From: Anisakis pegreffii
Taxonomy: Eukaryota > Nematoda > Chromadorea > Rhabditida > Anisakidae
Length of the DNA: 64,000 nucleotides
Direction: 5' to 3'
NCBI GenBank assembly: GCA_035041965.1
Contig: JAPYMA010000377.1
Coordinates: 59,795 to 123,794 of the forward strand
Below the pieces are notes generated by a model. That model searched no databases. It had not been told where the DNA came from and was given only the letters and a program-made list of their open reading frames with translations. Shown here in pieces: positions 13,653 through 25,515 of the stretch. How positions within the stretch are numbered: the stretch's first letter is position 1; every line of letters starts with the position of its first letter. The position numbers and the translations under genes are program-made.

Positions 13653-14706
13653 CTGTTACAGAACATGACCATACTCGCTCATTGGAAGCATTTTGCATGT
13701 ATCGCTATATATGGACAAATCAAATAAGAAAGAATGCACCGATGCGAAATCTCAAGTTACTCATTGATATCGTATCGTATGAGTGCGCGTGCTCACTCAG
13801 CCATAAGATACTTTGTCATCTGAGAACAGTTTTATTTGTATGTTGTTCAGTTACGTTGATTTCATCGAGATAGTGATAAAATCGTTGATGGTGACAATTG
13901 ATAAAATGAACATCGATACATGCAAAACGTTTACTTTCAAAACAAAACATTCATTATGTTTTCTGTTGTTGTAAAATATGCATGCTGAATGAATTTCGTG
14001 AAAGTTACGAATCACTAACAAATCTCTTAAAAAAACGCCGAATCTGATCATGAAAAGAGACTGCACGAATTTGATACTGAATTGATTTCATGCTAAAAAC
14101 ACTGCTTCAGTCTTTCACATAACTTGTGCGAAGAATGATTTATGCAGTTATGTCAGTCATAAAACTGCGATGAAATATTCACGTATAAACTTCACCAATA
14201 ATAGCTCTTCTAAGAATGAGGAACCTCTCGCTTTTGAATCATTCGAGAGAAGAGGTCTCTAGCAAGTGAGAATCGTCTCACTTGAAAGTGATTCCCAATT
14301 TGAGGAAATAGATCGTGACGAAGAAATTTAAAAAACATTAAAATTTCAATATATTACTGAACTGTTGCTCAAATTGTTGCATTAAATACCTTGTTAGTTG
14401 TATTCTTGCTGTAATTTTAACAGCCACAAAACAAGTCATTTTGTTCAAGCATACTCATTCAGAATAGCCAATCAACTACCGGTTTGTTAGAATTTGATTA
14501 TGTGGAAAGAAGGAGAAGAAAGAGTAGTTGTTAAAGGATAGCTTCAAGTTGAATGATTTTGCATTGCTCTTCTCAATGAATTCGTCATTAGAAAGTTTTG
14601 AATGCTTCCCATTACTAATTTTATGACCACACAAAACTGATACTACTTTAACGCAATCAATTGCTATTTAAATTTATGGGAAGAGCCAAAACTGGATCAA
14701 TTTCAG

Positions 14707-14891
14707 ATGAATTGAATCACAATCAAAAATCAAGAATCGAATCAAACAATCAGCACTTTGATGAACTAGCCATTTCTACCGTTCATATTGAAACAAATGC
14801 AACAAAAATTGTGCCGCCTAACTGCTTAAAAATGAAATTCATGGGAAACTTGTATAAATTAGAAAGAGTGTTTTTTAATGCAAAAACGTGA
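14707..14891 (+). CDS. possible terminal exon, unidentified
   Basis: An open frame follows a tttcag acceptor (14701-14706) and runs about 60 codons to TGA at 14889-14891. The peptide is polar with one Cys. The acceptor is good, but no partner exon or family was identified. Confidence 0.25.
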
Positions 14892-15435
14892 AGCGTTCAA
14901 CTGTAATGAATTTTCATCGTCAGTGACTGATCGTCTGTTTTGAAATTTTAAAAAAAATGATGCCGAGCAAACTCGTCTTAATATCTTATTATAAGCATAA
15001 ATCCATATTGGACTGTTTCTTCATAATGTGCAATAGACTTTTTATTCAGTGCTCTGAAACACCATCAAATTAGTACTTGTCTCGCTGACATCTCATGAAA
15101 ACAATCAATCATTTCGCTGAAAACATGAAATAAGTGAAAAAACTTCCAAGAAGGTTGACAAATTGAGCACAAAGAGAAGAGAACATGAGAAAATCAAAAT
15201 CAAAATGATCATAGCATTAATCAATTCTAGTAAATGCACATCGTTTGCGCTCACTTCAAGATGGCGTAATAATAATAATCAAAGACCTGATCGAATTGAA
15301 ATGCAAATGATAAAGGGCCATCATAATTGCTACCATTGCTCTCAATCAATCAAAATTAATGATTTATAAGGTCTTTTATGTTTCATGCGATAAATTCTGA
15401 ATTTGTTGTTCCAAAAGTAATTTTGGAAATCGCAA

Positions 15436-15685
15436 GATTTTTTACGGAGGCCTGACCGAAAACTCAATCGGTGGCCACCGATAGGCGAATTTTGAGTATC
15501 GGTCGATTGTCGATCGGTAGTAGCCACATTTCGATTTGCCGACGCTTCCAACCAAACCAGCCCCAGCGACTGCGATCAGAGGCCACCGAAAATCGACGGC
15601 CATCGAATCACGGGCACCGCTGGAAATCAGTCGGAGGCCCCAACCGCATCCTGCTGGCCCTCGCAATTCGGTGGCCACCCACTTA
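15436..15685. repeat. GC-rich patch with repeated GGCCACCGA words
   Basis: This is one of the few GC-rich blocks in an AT-rich region. The self-complementary word ggtggccacc occurs at 15471-15480 and again near 15671, and aggccaccga occurs near 15580. Related cggtcgat/atcggt words recur in both orientations, so parts can fold back. All three forward frames are open in places only because of the base composition. It is probably a non-autonomous mobile element or relic. No target duplication was identified. Confidence 0.4.
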
Positions 15686-15840
15686 ACTCTATCCAAGAGA
15701 CCACAGAATCACTCTTGGGTATTTCAAACAACGTTTCCATTCTGGCAAAACAGATTCTAAATTTCTTACTATGTAACATCTACAGTCTAAGAAATCCCAC
15801 TGACAGTCAAGAAATGCGCCTCTCTGTCTATGCATTTCCC

Positions 15841-15894
15841 AATATGACGACGTTCTTATCTTTTATATTCAAAAGATAAGAACGTCGTCATATT
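15841..15894. repeat. perfect 24-bp inverted repeat, 6-nt loop
   Basis: The arm 15841-15864 (aatatgacgacgttcttatc...) is the exact reverse complement of 15871-15894, with loop atattc. It lies outside any recognised gene. Possibilities are a DNA fold-back, a small-RNA precursor hairpin or a transposon relic. Confidence 0.85.
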
Positions 15895-16689
15895 GGTCCA
15901 GTATTGAGGCTTAAAAATGTACCAATATTAGACCAAGATGACGACGATTGAATTAAACCAATCAACCCATCATTCACATCTGAATGAATGCAATGAAAAT
16001 GAGTCAGTGATCAAATTAAGCGAATAAATTGAATCACTTTAAAGTAGACGAGAATGAGTTCGCAACAAACTCAATAGGTGTACACAAAAAACATTACAAG
16101 AACAAATGAATGATGAGTTGTCTGTCTTTGAAGCGAAGGAATAGGCGAGGCGAATATCGTCGTTTTGAAGGTTGATACAAAAGTTACGAAAGAAATTAAT
16201 CGTTGGATGAAGGAGCATGTTTGTTGACTGCTGCTGAGAGGTGAGTGCATCAAATTGCGCATATGAATAGCGATTGAATGGCATTTCAACGTCTAAACAA
16301 TTGCGAAGTAATTAATTGATCAGAGACATCACTGTTCGTTGGCATCATAGAATGCATTCTTCAGCAGTTGGTACAGTTGGATCGTAATTGAATTAATGAC
16401 AACGATATGATTTCTTGCTTCACTAACGACACTCGTTGTTAGATGCATGAACACTGCGGTAGATTCGAAATTCAACAAGACTGGTGACTTTTCATACTGG
16501 GATTAGAATTGGTCAACAAATGGGGATTGGTGACGAAAATGGTATTTGTCGATGACAGTGAATTGTTTCAATTGTTAATATGAACGAGTAAAAATTCAAA
16601 TAGTTTCGTATATATATATATGAATTCTTGAAAAGTCATATGCAGGAAGAAAGACAACTTGTAGGAGGCAAGTTCATAGCGAATATTTC

Positions 16690-17260
16690 GAAAATTTTTC
16701 CAAAAGAACTCTGTGATCGATGAAAAAATCGTTCGAAAATTGCCATGTGATTGCGAGCTTGATCTCAACCAAGTAACAAGTCATTCAATTCCACGATATT
16801 CTAGTTTTACCAGCAACAGAATCACAAATTCAGTCCTTCTGTCACTGCATAATGATCTGAAATTTTCGATTTCGAACATCATATTCCAAGTTTTTTGACT
16901 GTTTAAATTTGCAATCTTCCGCCGATTGCGTACATGTCAATTTTCATCCGATTCAAATTTTCCTCTGTCTCACGATCAGTTCATCGATCCGTGTAATTCC
17001 TTTAGCTGCGTTGTTTGTCAGGCTGAAGATCGTTTCGGGCGGTCGGTTTGTTTTCGTAGGCAATTTTTGTTTCGACGCAAATTATGAGTAAGTTTGAGGG
17101 TTCATTGTAATTAAAATTGGTTGATGTGGTTGATCGTTCTCTCTTATGACAAGTGCCAGCAAACCGAACTGATACTCTGAAACGATTAATTTCACGAATG
17201 TAAAAGACTGCGTACTGGAATCAAACTTTTATGCTTATTGCAGCATTCGCTTTATTGATG
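16690..17260 (+). CDS. candidate upstream exons of the phosphatase-like gene
   Basis: Three plus-strand pieces can be chained in phase: 16690-16782 (after ccaaaag, donor gtaaca), about 16890-17087 (donor gtaagt, includes GGRFVFVGNFCFDANY), and a 17-nt microexon 17244-17260 (after attgcag, donor gtgctt). The last would join in phase to the tttcag acceptor at 17711-17716, replacing the ATG start proposed at 17653. The peptide has a hydrophobic segment but no recognised domain. The chain rests on phase agreement alone. Confidence 0.3.
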
Positions 17261-17652
17261 GTGCTTAATACCGCGCATCGATATTTTCATTTGTTTATTG
17301 ACATGACAATATTTATTGGTCTATCTCCGATCTCTCATCTGTATTGCACGAACATTTGTCTGGCATCTGAGCAAAGAGAGCGCGTGATAGTAAATTAAAG
17401 GAACGACCCGAGCTCAATTGTGAAAGAATGACGAAATCCCTTAATAATATTAACACTGACTGAGAAATAGCTGACTGAATATTCGAGGAAAAAACTGAGA
17501 CGATGATGAAAACACCTCAAAAAAGGAAAAAAATTCGTACAAAGACTGTTAGCATGATGTATTCTCGATGCATCGCTATAAGTGTCATGTTCGAGTATTG
17601 CTCATGGCAGAGCAATTTCCAAGTGACTAACTGAAACTACTGTATAAATTGT

Positions 17653-20600
17653 ATGGATTCGAATGGAAATAGCGCTAGGTATGTTGATATGCTTGCAATT
17701 GAATGTGCTATTTCAGGTGAGTCATCGAGTGCATATTCTCAAACATTTTCAACGCGAAGCTCTGCATCGGATATGTCAACATATACGACGGATTCATCAA
17801 ATATGACCTCTTCATCACTATACTCGAACACTTGCAAGTTTCTGCTATTCATAGTCATTGCAATCACCATTATTCACAACAAGCTTCTTCCCGTTTCAGA
17901 GACTCGTTATTTGTCGTAGTCTTTCTGTCTTTCTGTATGAACACATCATTGAATTTCCTAGAACCATTCTGATTCTCAGTTATGTCTTAATCATAATCGC
18001 AAAATCATTCGTTCAAATTATATTTTAATGTTCGACAAATTCAGACTCAAGTACAACTACAACCCAATCATCGCTTAAGACATCGGCGGAAGTTCCATCC
18101 TCAAATGTGTCCTCGTCATCACACGCTAGCGATACGGTTAATGTTAATCCGAGTAAACAAGTTAGCGGCAATTCACCTGCGGTAACTATTACTCTATTTA
18201 TCAGTTTCTTGACTGTCCTATTGGAACTATTCAGTTGGTGGATGTTATGATATGATCTTGATCAAGTCTTGCAATGAAGGCACCAGGCCTTTTGAGATAT
18301 TCGGTTTTGAGAATGTATATTACAGGGAAACACAACCACAACGGACGTGACACAGAAGGATGATTACGAAATATTCGCATGCAGTATTATCGCGCAAATG
18401 ATTGAGAATCTTCGCTTGAAACAAATCCGAGACCGTCAGTTCAAAATACTTTCATTTATCACGGTTCATTTGATTGCCACATGAATGGCTTTTTCCAATT
18501 ACTCTAGATAAGACGAAGCGTTTTTGTAGAGGATGCACGAGTAGTTCTTATTCGACGTGGTGAAACCGTAACGGACGTTTTCCCCGACTGGACGAAGAAT
18601 GCATTCAACCAAAACGGCGAATACGTGTAAGCTGGTTTCCACAGTGATATTTAGATCCGTGTTCGGCTTTTCTCTCAAAGTCAACTGCACTTCAAACCGG
18701 CCTCAAATGTGATTCATTGCTGCAATTTAAGTCGTACTCATAAAAGAATTCAGTAACAATTTGGTGCACCAGTCGATGTTCACTTCGATTGAAAACAGTG
18801 ATCACAATTGTAAACAGTAGCAGAAATATAGGTAAATTCAGTATGCGAACCATTCATATACTTCAAATTAGTCATCAACCGCTCTCATTTCATAACTAAA
18901 AGTCAACGCAGAACTCTTTCAGTCCGTTTGATTTGAATATGCCGAGTTCAATAAGGAGACGTGAACGAATTGACGATTTCCTTGTGAGTTTTATTCCGAT
19001 CGCTGGTTTCGCAAACTATTCAAACAAATTCTTTTACTTCCATCGAGTGATTCCAATCTCGAATCCTCCGTTCCGTTTGTCACACTACTGGATATCACAA
19101 CATCCTATCCGATAAAAAATGAATGAAGGTTCGAAAGGTACAAGCAAGCATCGATGCAGGGTCAGGAACGAAAATCATTTTTTGCACATTGTAATCCGAT
19201 CAATTCACACATCGTAATGTGGACCAACCAGATGATGATTCCGTAGAAGAGTATGGTTGTCCGATGATTTTTGCAGTTAGATCCACCACTAACGAATATT
19301 GGTGCGCATTTGTCGAGACAATTGGGCCTTTCAATGGTCACCGAGGTACCGACGGTCATCTATACATCACCGCAAGTTGCTGACATTCAAACGGGACGTA
19401 AACTGCTCGAAGGGATTCCAGTTGGTGTGGGTTGGAATATTGAACCTGGACTGGCTGGTTTCTATCCGGTTGGAACGAAATGCCCGAGTTAGTGGCTATA
19501 GATGACCATGTGACTGTTCAAAACAAATCGATTTGATCAATTTACAAACCGTTTCGAGAGTTTAATCATTCTTGATTGAAGCTTTATGCAATACTAGTGA
19601 ACTAATTGACACAAATGGAGCACTCTTTATATAGCTACTTTTGTTCGTTCAAAAATTCATCGACAGTTATTTTTATTTCATTCATCAATTCATTCAGTCA
19701 GTTCAATTGAACAATGCTAGATTCGTTTGCTTTTTGTAGAATTCGATGTGAAACTAAAAAAGGATACAGTCTTAAAAATTTCATATATCAACGAAATATT
19801 AGGCAAAGAAACTATGGAGGAATTTCAACGTAGAATTGCATTCGTATGTTCTTTTCGGTTGTATATTTCTACTGAGATCACATTGCGTAGTCTCTTAAAA
19901 TGGTTACGATATCACGACATTATGAAATCAACAAAGTATTGCCATAGCAGTCGTCGTATCAAGATATCATTTTCTCGTCGACGAGCAGTTCATGTAGTTT
20001 TGCAATGAAATTAACAACGAACAGAGAATGAGTTATGCAGAAGAGAACGATGGCACTAATCATGCATTTAGTTCCGTCTCAACTCCATCAAAAAACTTCA
20101 GAATGAGCTTTTCAAAAGCGATCATTTCGTTATATGCTCCAAAATTTTAATTTATGTAAAAGATTTCAAAGGAAAATTCATAGAAACTAGCTGACAGAAT
20201 TGAAAATGGTGAATTCTGCGCGAGAGAAAACATCCCCATGTATACGGAAGAAAATACGGTACTTGTACGGTCATTTCAAATAAATGATTATAAAAAAGTA
20301 TTCAGCAGATACTTGTACTTAAAGGTTGTTTCAAAACTGGACATTCCACTCGGTGAGAGTACGATCATTGTGGCCGAGTCATGTGTGATAGATGCTATCA
20401 TTCAATCCTTCATTAGAAATGGAAAAGCTTTGACACGCAGACAGGTTTTCACAAGTTTAATTGATCATTCTATGATAGAGCGAACATTTTCCAGAGAGTC
20501 ACCTGGCATCACAAGTTCGATACGAGTTACTGCATCCATGCAAAAAAAGGATATTTCTAGCTCTCAGACAAACTTTCAACTCGCACCAACTCCGCGAATA

Positions 20601-20798
20601 GTAAATCATTGAGAAGGCTTGCAGATGGAATCATTAGACAAACGCATTCCGTGCTTATCGATGATGCATTTTGACGTGAAAGACAACGGGAAATGGCGAA
20701 TGAGTGCAGCATCCCTGCCAGGATTACTCAGTGATCGCGGACCGATAAAAAACATTCCGGATGTGAACTTTCTTGTGAGACCGATTTACGATTATTGA
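17653..20798 (+). CDS. Ser/Thr-rich protein with UBASH3/TULA-type histidine-phosphatase domain, catalytically dead
   Basis: Nine exons: 17653-17833, 18045-18181, 18326-18463, 18508-18626, 18923-18983, 19277-19487, 19740-19843, 20325-20444 and 20625-20798. They give 414 residues with every junction in phase. Residues about 22-120 are Ser/Thr-rich. Residues 153-414 follow the UBASH3 (TULA) phosphoglycerate-mutase fold: LIRRGETVTDVFPDW, PFDLNMPSS, DPPLTNIG, YTSP, EPGL, then IIVAES and a C-terminal RIPCLSM block. Active members use an RHG His, nearby Arg residues and a second His in an AHA motif. Here the RHG His is Arg169, the Arg after SPAL is Ala247, and the AHA His is Glu335. A pseudoenzyme is therefore inferred, perhaps acting as a binding protein. 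The first intron is GC-AG (gcaagt at 17834-17839). The start at 17653 is the first ATG of the open frame, and extra 5' exons are possible. The acceptor before exon 8 (ttaaag) is weak. Confidence 0.82.
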
Positions 20799-22559
20799 TT
20801 GATTGGTTGCAATCAATAGAGGCTACGATCGATTGGATTATGCGATTGATCATCAGCAAATTCGTTAAGGGATTAGATAATAATGTATTCGTTATGATTT
20901 ATTCATTTATCGTGTTTCAAATGTGTGATGTTGAGTGCTTCGAACTTTCGAAAGAACCAATAGCAAATATTCCGATATTTTGCCGTTTTCTCCAATTCAT
21001 GTGTTGTTCATTGTATACGAATTTCATCAGAATCGTTTGTTGCAATAAATATTTTACGATTTGTTTGCCATTTCAAAATTAATCTCAGTTGACTTCCGCA
21101 CTCAAAAAATTATTATAGTCTTCATCTTATTAATTTTATTATTAGTAACGGCGTTGTTAAGAAAGTACGCGTAGATTATTAACGATATGAGCATGTTGAA
21201 ATTGATAATAGTGAATGACGATAATTGTTACGATTCGTGCTTGAAGACAAATCTTTTACTGGTAATTACCTCAAATTAGGGTAATTGAACGAAAGCAACT
21301 GTATTAATCATCAATTCGCAGATTCATAATAACAATGCATCCAATGATAACGATGATAATAATAAAAAGCTAGACATACAACAACAACAGCTGTAATATA
21401 TGATGACCTACGATAGTTATCATTAGCAACTTCAATTATCTGAAACTTCAAAAAAAGACGCAATTGAAATTGATCCCCTATTCTGACATTTAAAATAGCT
21501 GGTTATAATGCATTTAAAGAATAACGAGAGTACACGTGAGCATTCAAGGATGATTGTACTTAATTAGTGAGTGGTTTCATTCATGGAAACATGCAAGGTT
21601 TAATAGAAGTAACTGCAAAAAAAGACAAGTTTCCACTGATCACGATAAGGATCAATTTTGTAGGATTTGACAAAGTAATGCAAACTATGCATTTTTTGGA
21701 CAATATATAAGCAGTTTGAAGATCATACAATTTGTATAGGTTAGCAAAGGAATTTGCCGAGATTAGCTTATCACTTCTACACTGCTCAATCGTATTGAAT
21801 TTTGATGAATCTACCAAATAACTAAAACTCGAATGTTCGAAAATTTCCAAGTGAAATAATATAATAATATAACTCCTAAAACTCCTGATTTGCAGATCGT
21901 GTCGGACTCAATATTTCAAAGAAATCATATCCATACCTGCATTAAGCATCCCTGAACGTGGGTAATTGAAATTATTGCGTGCATTCAATTATTTATGGTT
22001 CATCGAATGTAAGATAAATGTTAAACAATTGGGAAGTAAGTTTCAGTTGAGGTGTTGAGTAGAGACGTCATTAAATGTCACTTGTCCAAGCCACGCACCA
22101 AATAAAACCCCGAGGGTATCGCATGCCTCATTGCAATGCTCTGTTCAAATGTTTGAGGGAAAATGAATCGTGCGTTATTCACCGATAACAAATCCAAAGT
22201 TCTTACGTATATTGCTCACAAATGGCTTGCCCAAAATCGCATGTCAGTAATGGGGATCGTGTGGAAATATTGTTCAGTCATTTTCACAGTTTTACAAAAC
22301 TTATTTCCAAGAACTTTTCTCCTGTCTAATACAGAGTGATTATTTATCATGCGGACTTTAATACAATCGTTTTTTTCATTGTTCTGTCTAAGTGTGATTC
22401 TTTTAAATGAAGGGGGGGGTTGGGGCAGGGTGGAGAAAGAGATTGCATGCTTCTTCAGCGTATCATTCAGTTGAAGCGTTTGAAATTCTTTTGAAGTTTC
22501 ATTGGAAACCTTTTCGAATCATTACAGAAACTTTTCCAAAACTTAAGATTTTGGCTGAT
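20799..22559. other. intergenic, no recognised gene
   Basis: Short open frames only, such as a plus-strand run at 20795-21082 that overlaps the 3' end of the phosphatase-like gene and is probably its 3' UTR. Nothing else can be supported. Confidence 0.4.
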
Positions 22560-22645
22560 TATTCATTATTCATTATTATTTATTCATTATTATTATTATT
22601 GTTATTATTATTCGTTATTATTATTCATAATTATTATTCATTATG
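22560..22645. repeat. imperfect TTA/ATT microsatellite
   Basis: A run of tta and att triplets is interrupted by ttcatt, gtt and cgt variants. It accounts for the Leu/Ile-rich open frame seen across it. Confidence 0.85.
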
Positions 22646-22882
22646 TTTTACTTAACTGATTATGAGCTTGTTAATATATGCACGATTCGCATTTAGCCGG
22701 AATATTGAAGCAACCAGTTTTGTTCGAATTCGTTTTGTATCAACTTTAGATGTATTGTTTAAGCACACAATTTTCAGTGCATTGTACATATTCACTGCCA
22801 CCCTTCCATAGTCTTTTGAAAATATTTATCACCATTAAACCGTCTCATTCAATATAATGTGCGCGTCTTCATCTAAGTCAGT

Positions 22883-22885
22883 GCT

Positions 22886-22942
<57 letters not shown>

Positions 22943-22956
22943 TCCACCCGGGAGCG
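22883..22956 (+). tRNA. tRNA-Asn (anticodon GTT)
   Basis: The 74-nt sequence folds as a complete cloverleaf. The acceptor stem GCTTCCG pairs with CGGGAGC (one G-U) and is followed by discriminator G. The D arm includes GGCGCAATCGGTTAGCGC, the anticodon loop is CTGTTAA with GTT at 22917-22919, and the T arm is GGTGGTTCAAGTCCACC. It closely resembles animal tRNA-Asn. There is no intron and no encoded CCA. A run of seven T at about 22960-22966 provides the Pol III terminator. Confidence 0.96.
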
Positions 22957-22958
22957 AC

Positions 22959-22967
22959 ACTTTTTTT
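22959..22967 (+). terminator. Pol III T-run after tRNA-Asn
   Basis: A run of T starts 3-4 nt after the tRNA discriminator base, the standard RNA polymerase III stop. Confidence 0.8.
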
Positions 22968-23075
22968 ACTCATTCTACCAACTGTTTACTATCAAAAGCG
23001 TTGAATACTCGTTACTCCGTAAGTATTTTCTTTTCATTTCCTCAAATTTCCACCAGATCTCAGCTCTTTTTTGTT

Positions 23076-23078
23076 CAG
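23076..23078 (+). promoter_or_regulatory. probable trans-splice or 5' intron acceptor of the small Hsp gene
   Basis: The pyrimidine-rich ttttttgttcag ends at 23078, 12 nt before the ATG at 23091. It is a strong nematode-type 3' splice site with no coding exon found upstream. Confidence 0.45.
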
Positions 23079-23090
23079 ATCAAGTGAGTG

Positions 23091-25515
23091 ATGGCTGGTA
23101 TTACCTCAGTTCTTCGTGGACTTCGTGGACTAGTTGATTACAATAGACGTAAATCGCTTCCAGAAATTCAAGAGGAAGGTTGTCATCATCATGGCTACCA
23201 TGAAACGGGTCTATGCCCGCATTGGATCGGTAACTCTGCCAGATCGGTCACACATCATCCTGTTGATCCTGTGGTAAAAATCTCTTAACATACCTCCTTA
23301 ATCCATTAAATTGCCAATCGATTTCGACATATTCACAATGTACTTACTAAATATATGGTAACCTGTTCATTCACTCGAATGTTATCATTAACTTACAGCT
23401 GATCACCAGTGCATTTGTCCAACTCTTATCAGCAAGTATAATTGTTGCACTTTCCCCGTGTGATTTTTCACTAGCCTTTTCACTGATTCACTGATTACGT
23501 GTGTAGCAACTGACGAACAATGTTCTCCCAGCTGTTCATGAATAACGATTGTTTCCTAATTTTTGCTTTTTTTCCAAGACTTGCTCACTCTCTTCCTTAT
23601 TAGCGATCTCCTCTCGCATGTAACGGTATTTGCTTAACAACAACCTGCAGCAAATGCTAATTGCAAATTTTGAAAGGGCATTTTTTTTCGTTCCGAGAAC
23701 GTTCAATGAATGCAAAATGTCAACGTATTTTGTGCACGATACACATGAGTTGTGCTCTTCTTTCCCATTCCACTTTTTTTGTGTACCCGAAGTTGCATAT
23801 CGTGATCGTCTACACGCAACGCTCTCACTCAGTTTCTTTGAAGCAATGAAATGAGCTGATCATGCACGACAAAACACCTCTATGGATCCTCAATAATCGC
23901 TAGTCCACATAGACCAAAATATCTGTTAAAAGAAATCACTGACTCAGAAATACCAAAACAGATTGAACCAAAACGTTGCATGATCCTAACAATCACGTTC
24001 TGTTAATTGACATTATTAAAAAAGCACTGAAGTGGAATCTGAAGGATCATGTTGTGATAAACCGGTGATCTTTTGTTTATTGTTTACGGTTTCTTGTATG
24101 TCTGTCTATGGTGCCTTGCATATCATGTGTTCTGGGAGCACCATTGGCAATTCGTAACCATTGTTTCGTAATCAGCTAATCTCAATGACTATATAAGTAG
24201 CTCAGTGTAGTTATATCAGTTCCTCCGTATTAGTCAGTTAGTGTGTTGTTCGTGTATCCAGTGTTGTTGTTGTTTATGAGCCATCATCGGCATCTCTCGT
24301 CACTCAACCATCTTCACTGTATTGAACCGTTATTATCGTCTTCATTTATTGTGTGGATAAACTAAATTATTAATCGTCGCTTTCGCACCAGCAACACAGT
24401 CAACACACAAACAGTCCCAACCAAAACCACAAACACTGGCATCAGCAAAACAAACAGAATCGAGTTCAAAAGTATAATAGTTCATAAATACCACATTTTG
24501 GGTGTTGTTTATGCAGGGTGTGACAAGCAGTAGTCCTCAGAACGTTACGTGAACTTTGAATTGTTAATCAGTATTCATCTGAAGACCAATTTAGAACTGT
24601 TGAATGTGAATGCATGAGAATAAAATAGAAATATCCTACTCAAGCGCATTAATTTCAGAAATTTTATACTGGCACAGATGTACAAATCGATTTGGATGTT
24701 TCACAGTTTTGTCCAGCAGATTTACTGGTTCGACTCTCTGAAGACGCACTTATCGTTGAGGGCGATCATGAGGAACGATGCGAAGATCATGGCACCGTGA
24801 AACGCGAATTTTTGCGACGATTCGCTCTTCCACCGCATTTACGTCAAAAGGCTGTTGTGGCGAACTTGACGGCAACTGGTAACGGCTATCGCTTCTAAAA
24901 CTTTAGCTGAATTCGACTAAGAAACAACTCTCGCAAATATTGATCAGCTCTGTTCTCGTCACAACGAACTGAGCCTCAAGAACAGAGATGAGCCGTTATT
25001 TGACAGAACTGAGTCACAATCCGGTCTTTTGTGGCTACAAAATTCATAACAGTTACTTCTGAATTGAATTAATTCACAATAATAAAGTTCCATTGAATGA
25101 TTGCTCTCAATTCAATTCATTATCAATTTTGACGATAAATTGTGACTGTTAAAAAAAAGTTTCATGAAATCAAATTGTGGTAGAAATGTGATATTGGTTC
25201 AAGTTTGCGGTTGTTGCATATTGTAATGAGATTTTTTTGATGGTTCAAAAGGTTACGAATCTCACACTGAACATGTTCGACGCATATGCGTTAGAATTCG
25301 ACTTTGAGTGTATAGGTTATTGCAATCGTGTTGCTCACTAATCAGCATCGCCCAGTTTTGCAGGTGTGCTTCATCTGAAATTTTCCGAAGACAAAGCAAA
25401 CTCCAAGAACGTCACCATTCAAGTTGATCCGAGTTGGCATCCAGCTTCCTCGAGGGTCGATTCCGAAATGAGACAATTCCTCGCTGCAGCCCGTAAACGA
25501 CGAATTACTGTATAA
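23091..25515 (+). CDS. small heat shock protein (Hsp20/alpha-crystallin family)
   Basis: Three exons, 23091-23273, 24659-24878 and 25364-25515, give 184 residues. The alpha-crystallin domain starts near residue 62. The block VQIDLDVSQFCPADL is followed by LIVEGDHEE, the heat-shock signature RFALPPHLRQ, and the LTATGVLHLKF strand that corresponds to the usual DGVL region. The C-terminus ends KRRITV, whose I-x-V pattern matches the tail motif used for oligomer assembly. The family holds unfolding proteins in large oligomers without ATP. The N-terminal arm is long (about 60 residues) and His/Cys-containing (EEGCHHHGYHETGLC), which is unusual. Both introns are GT-AG, with junction phases 0 and 1. 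The start is the first ATG after a good acceptor. It lies 134 bp downstream of tRNA-Asn on the same strand. A polyadenylation-like aataaa occurs at 25858-25863. Confidence 0.92.
24188..24198 (+). promoter_or_regulatory. TATA-like element inside the small Hsp first intron
   Basis: The word actatataagt lies in the 1.4-kb intron, about 460 bp before the exon that encodes the alpha-crystallin domain. It could mark an internal promoter, but no heat-shock element array or clear alternative first exon was found nearby. Confidence 0.2.
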
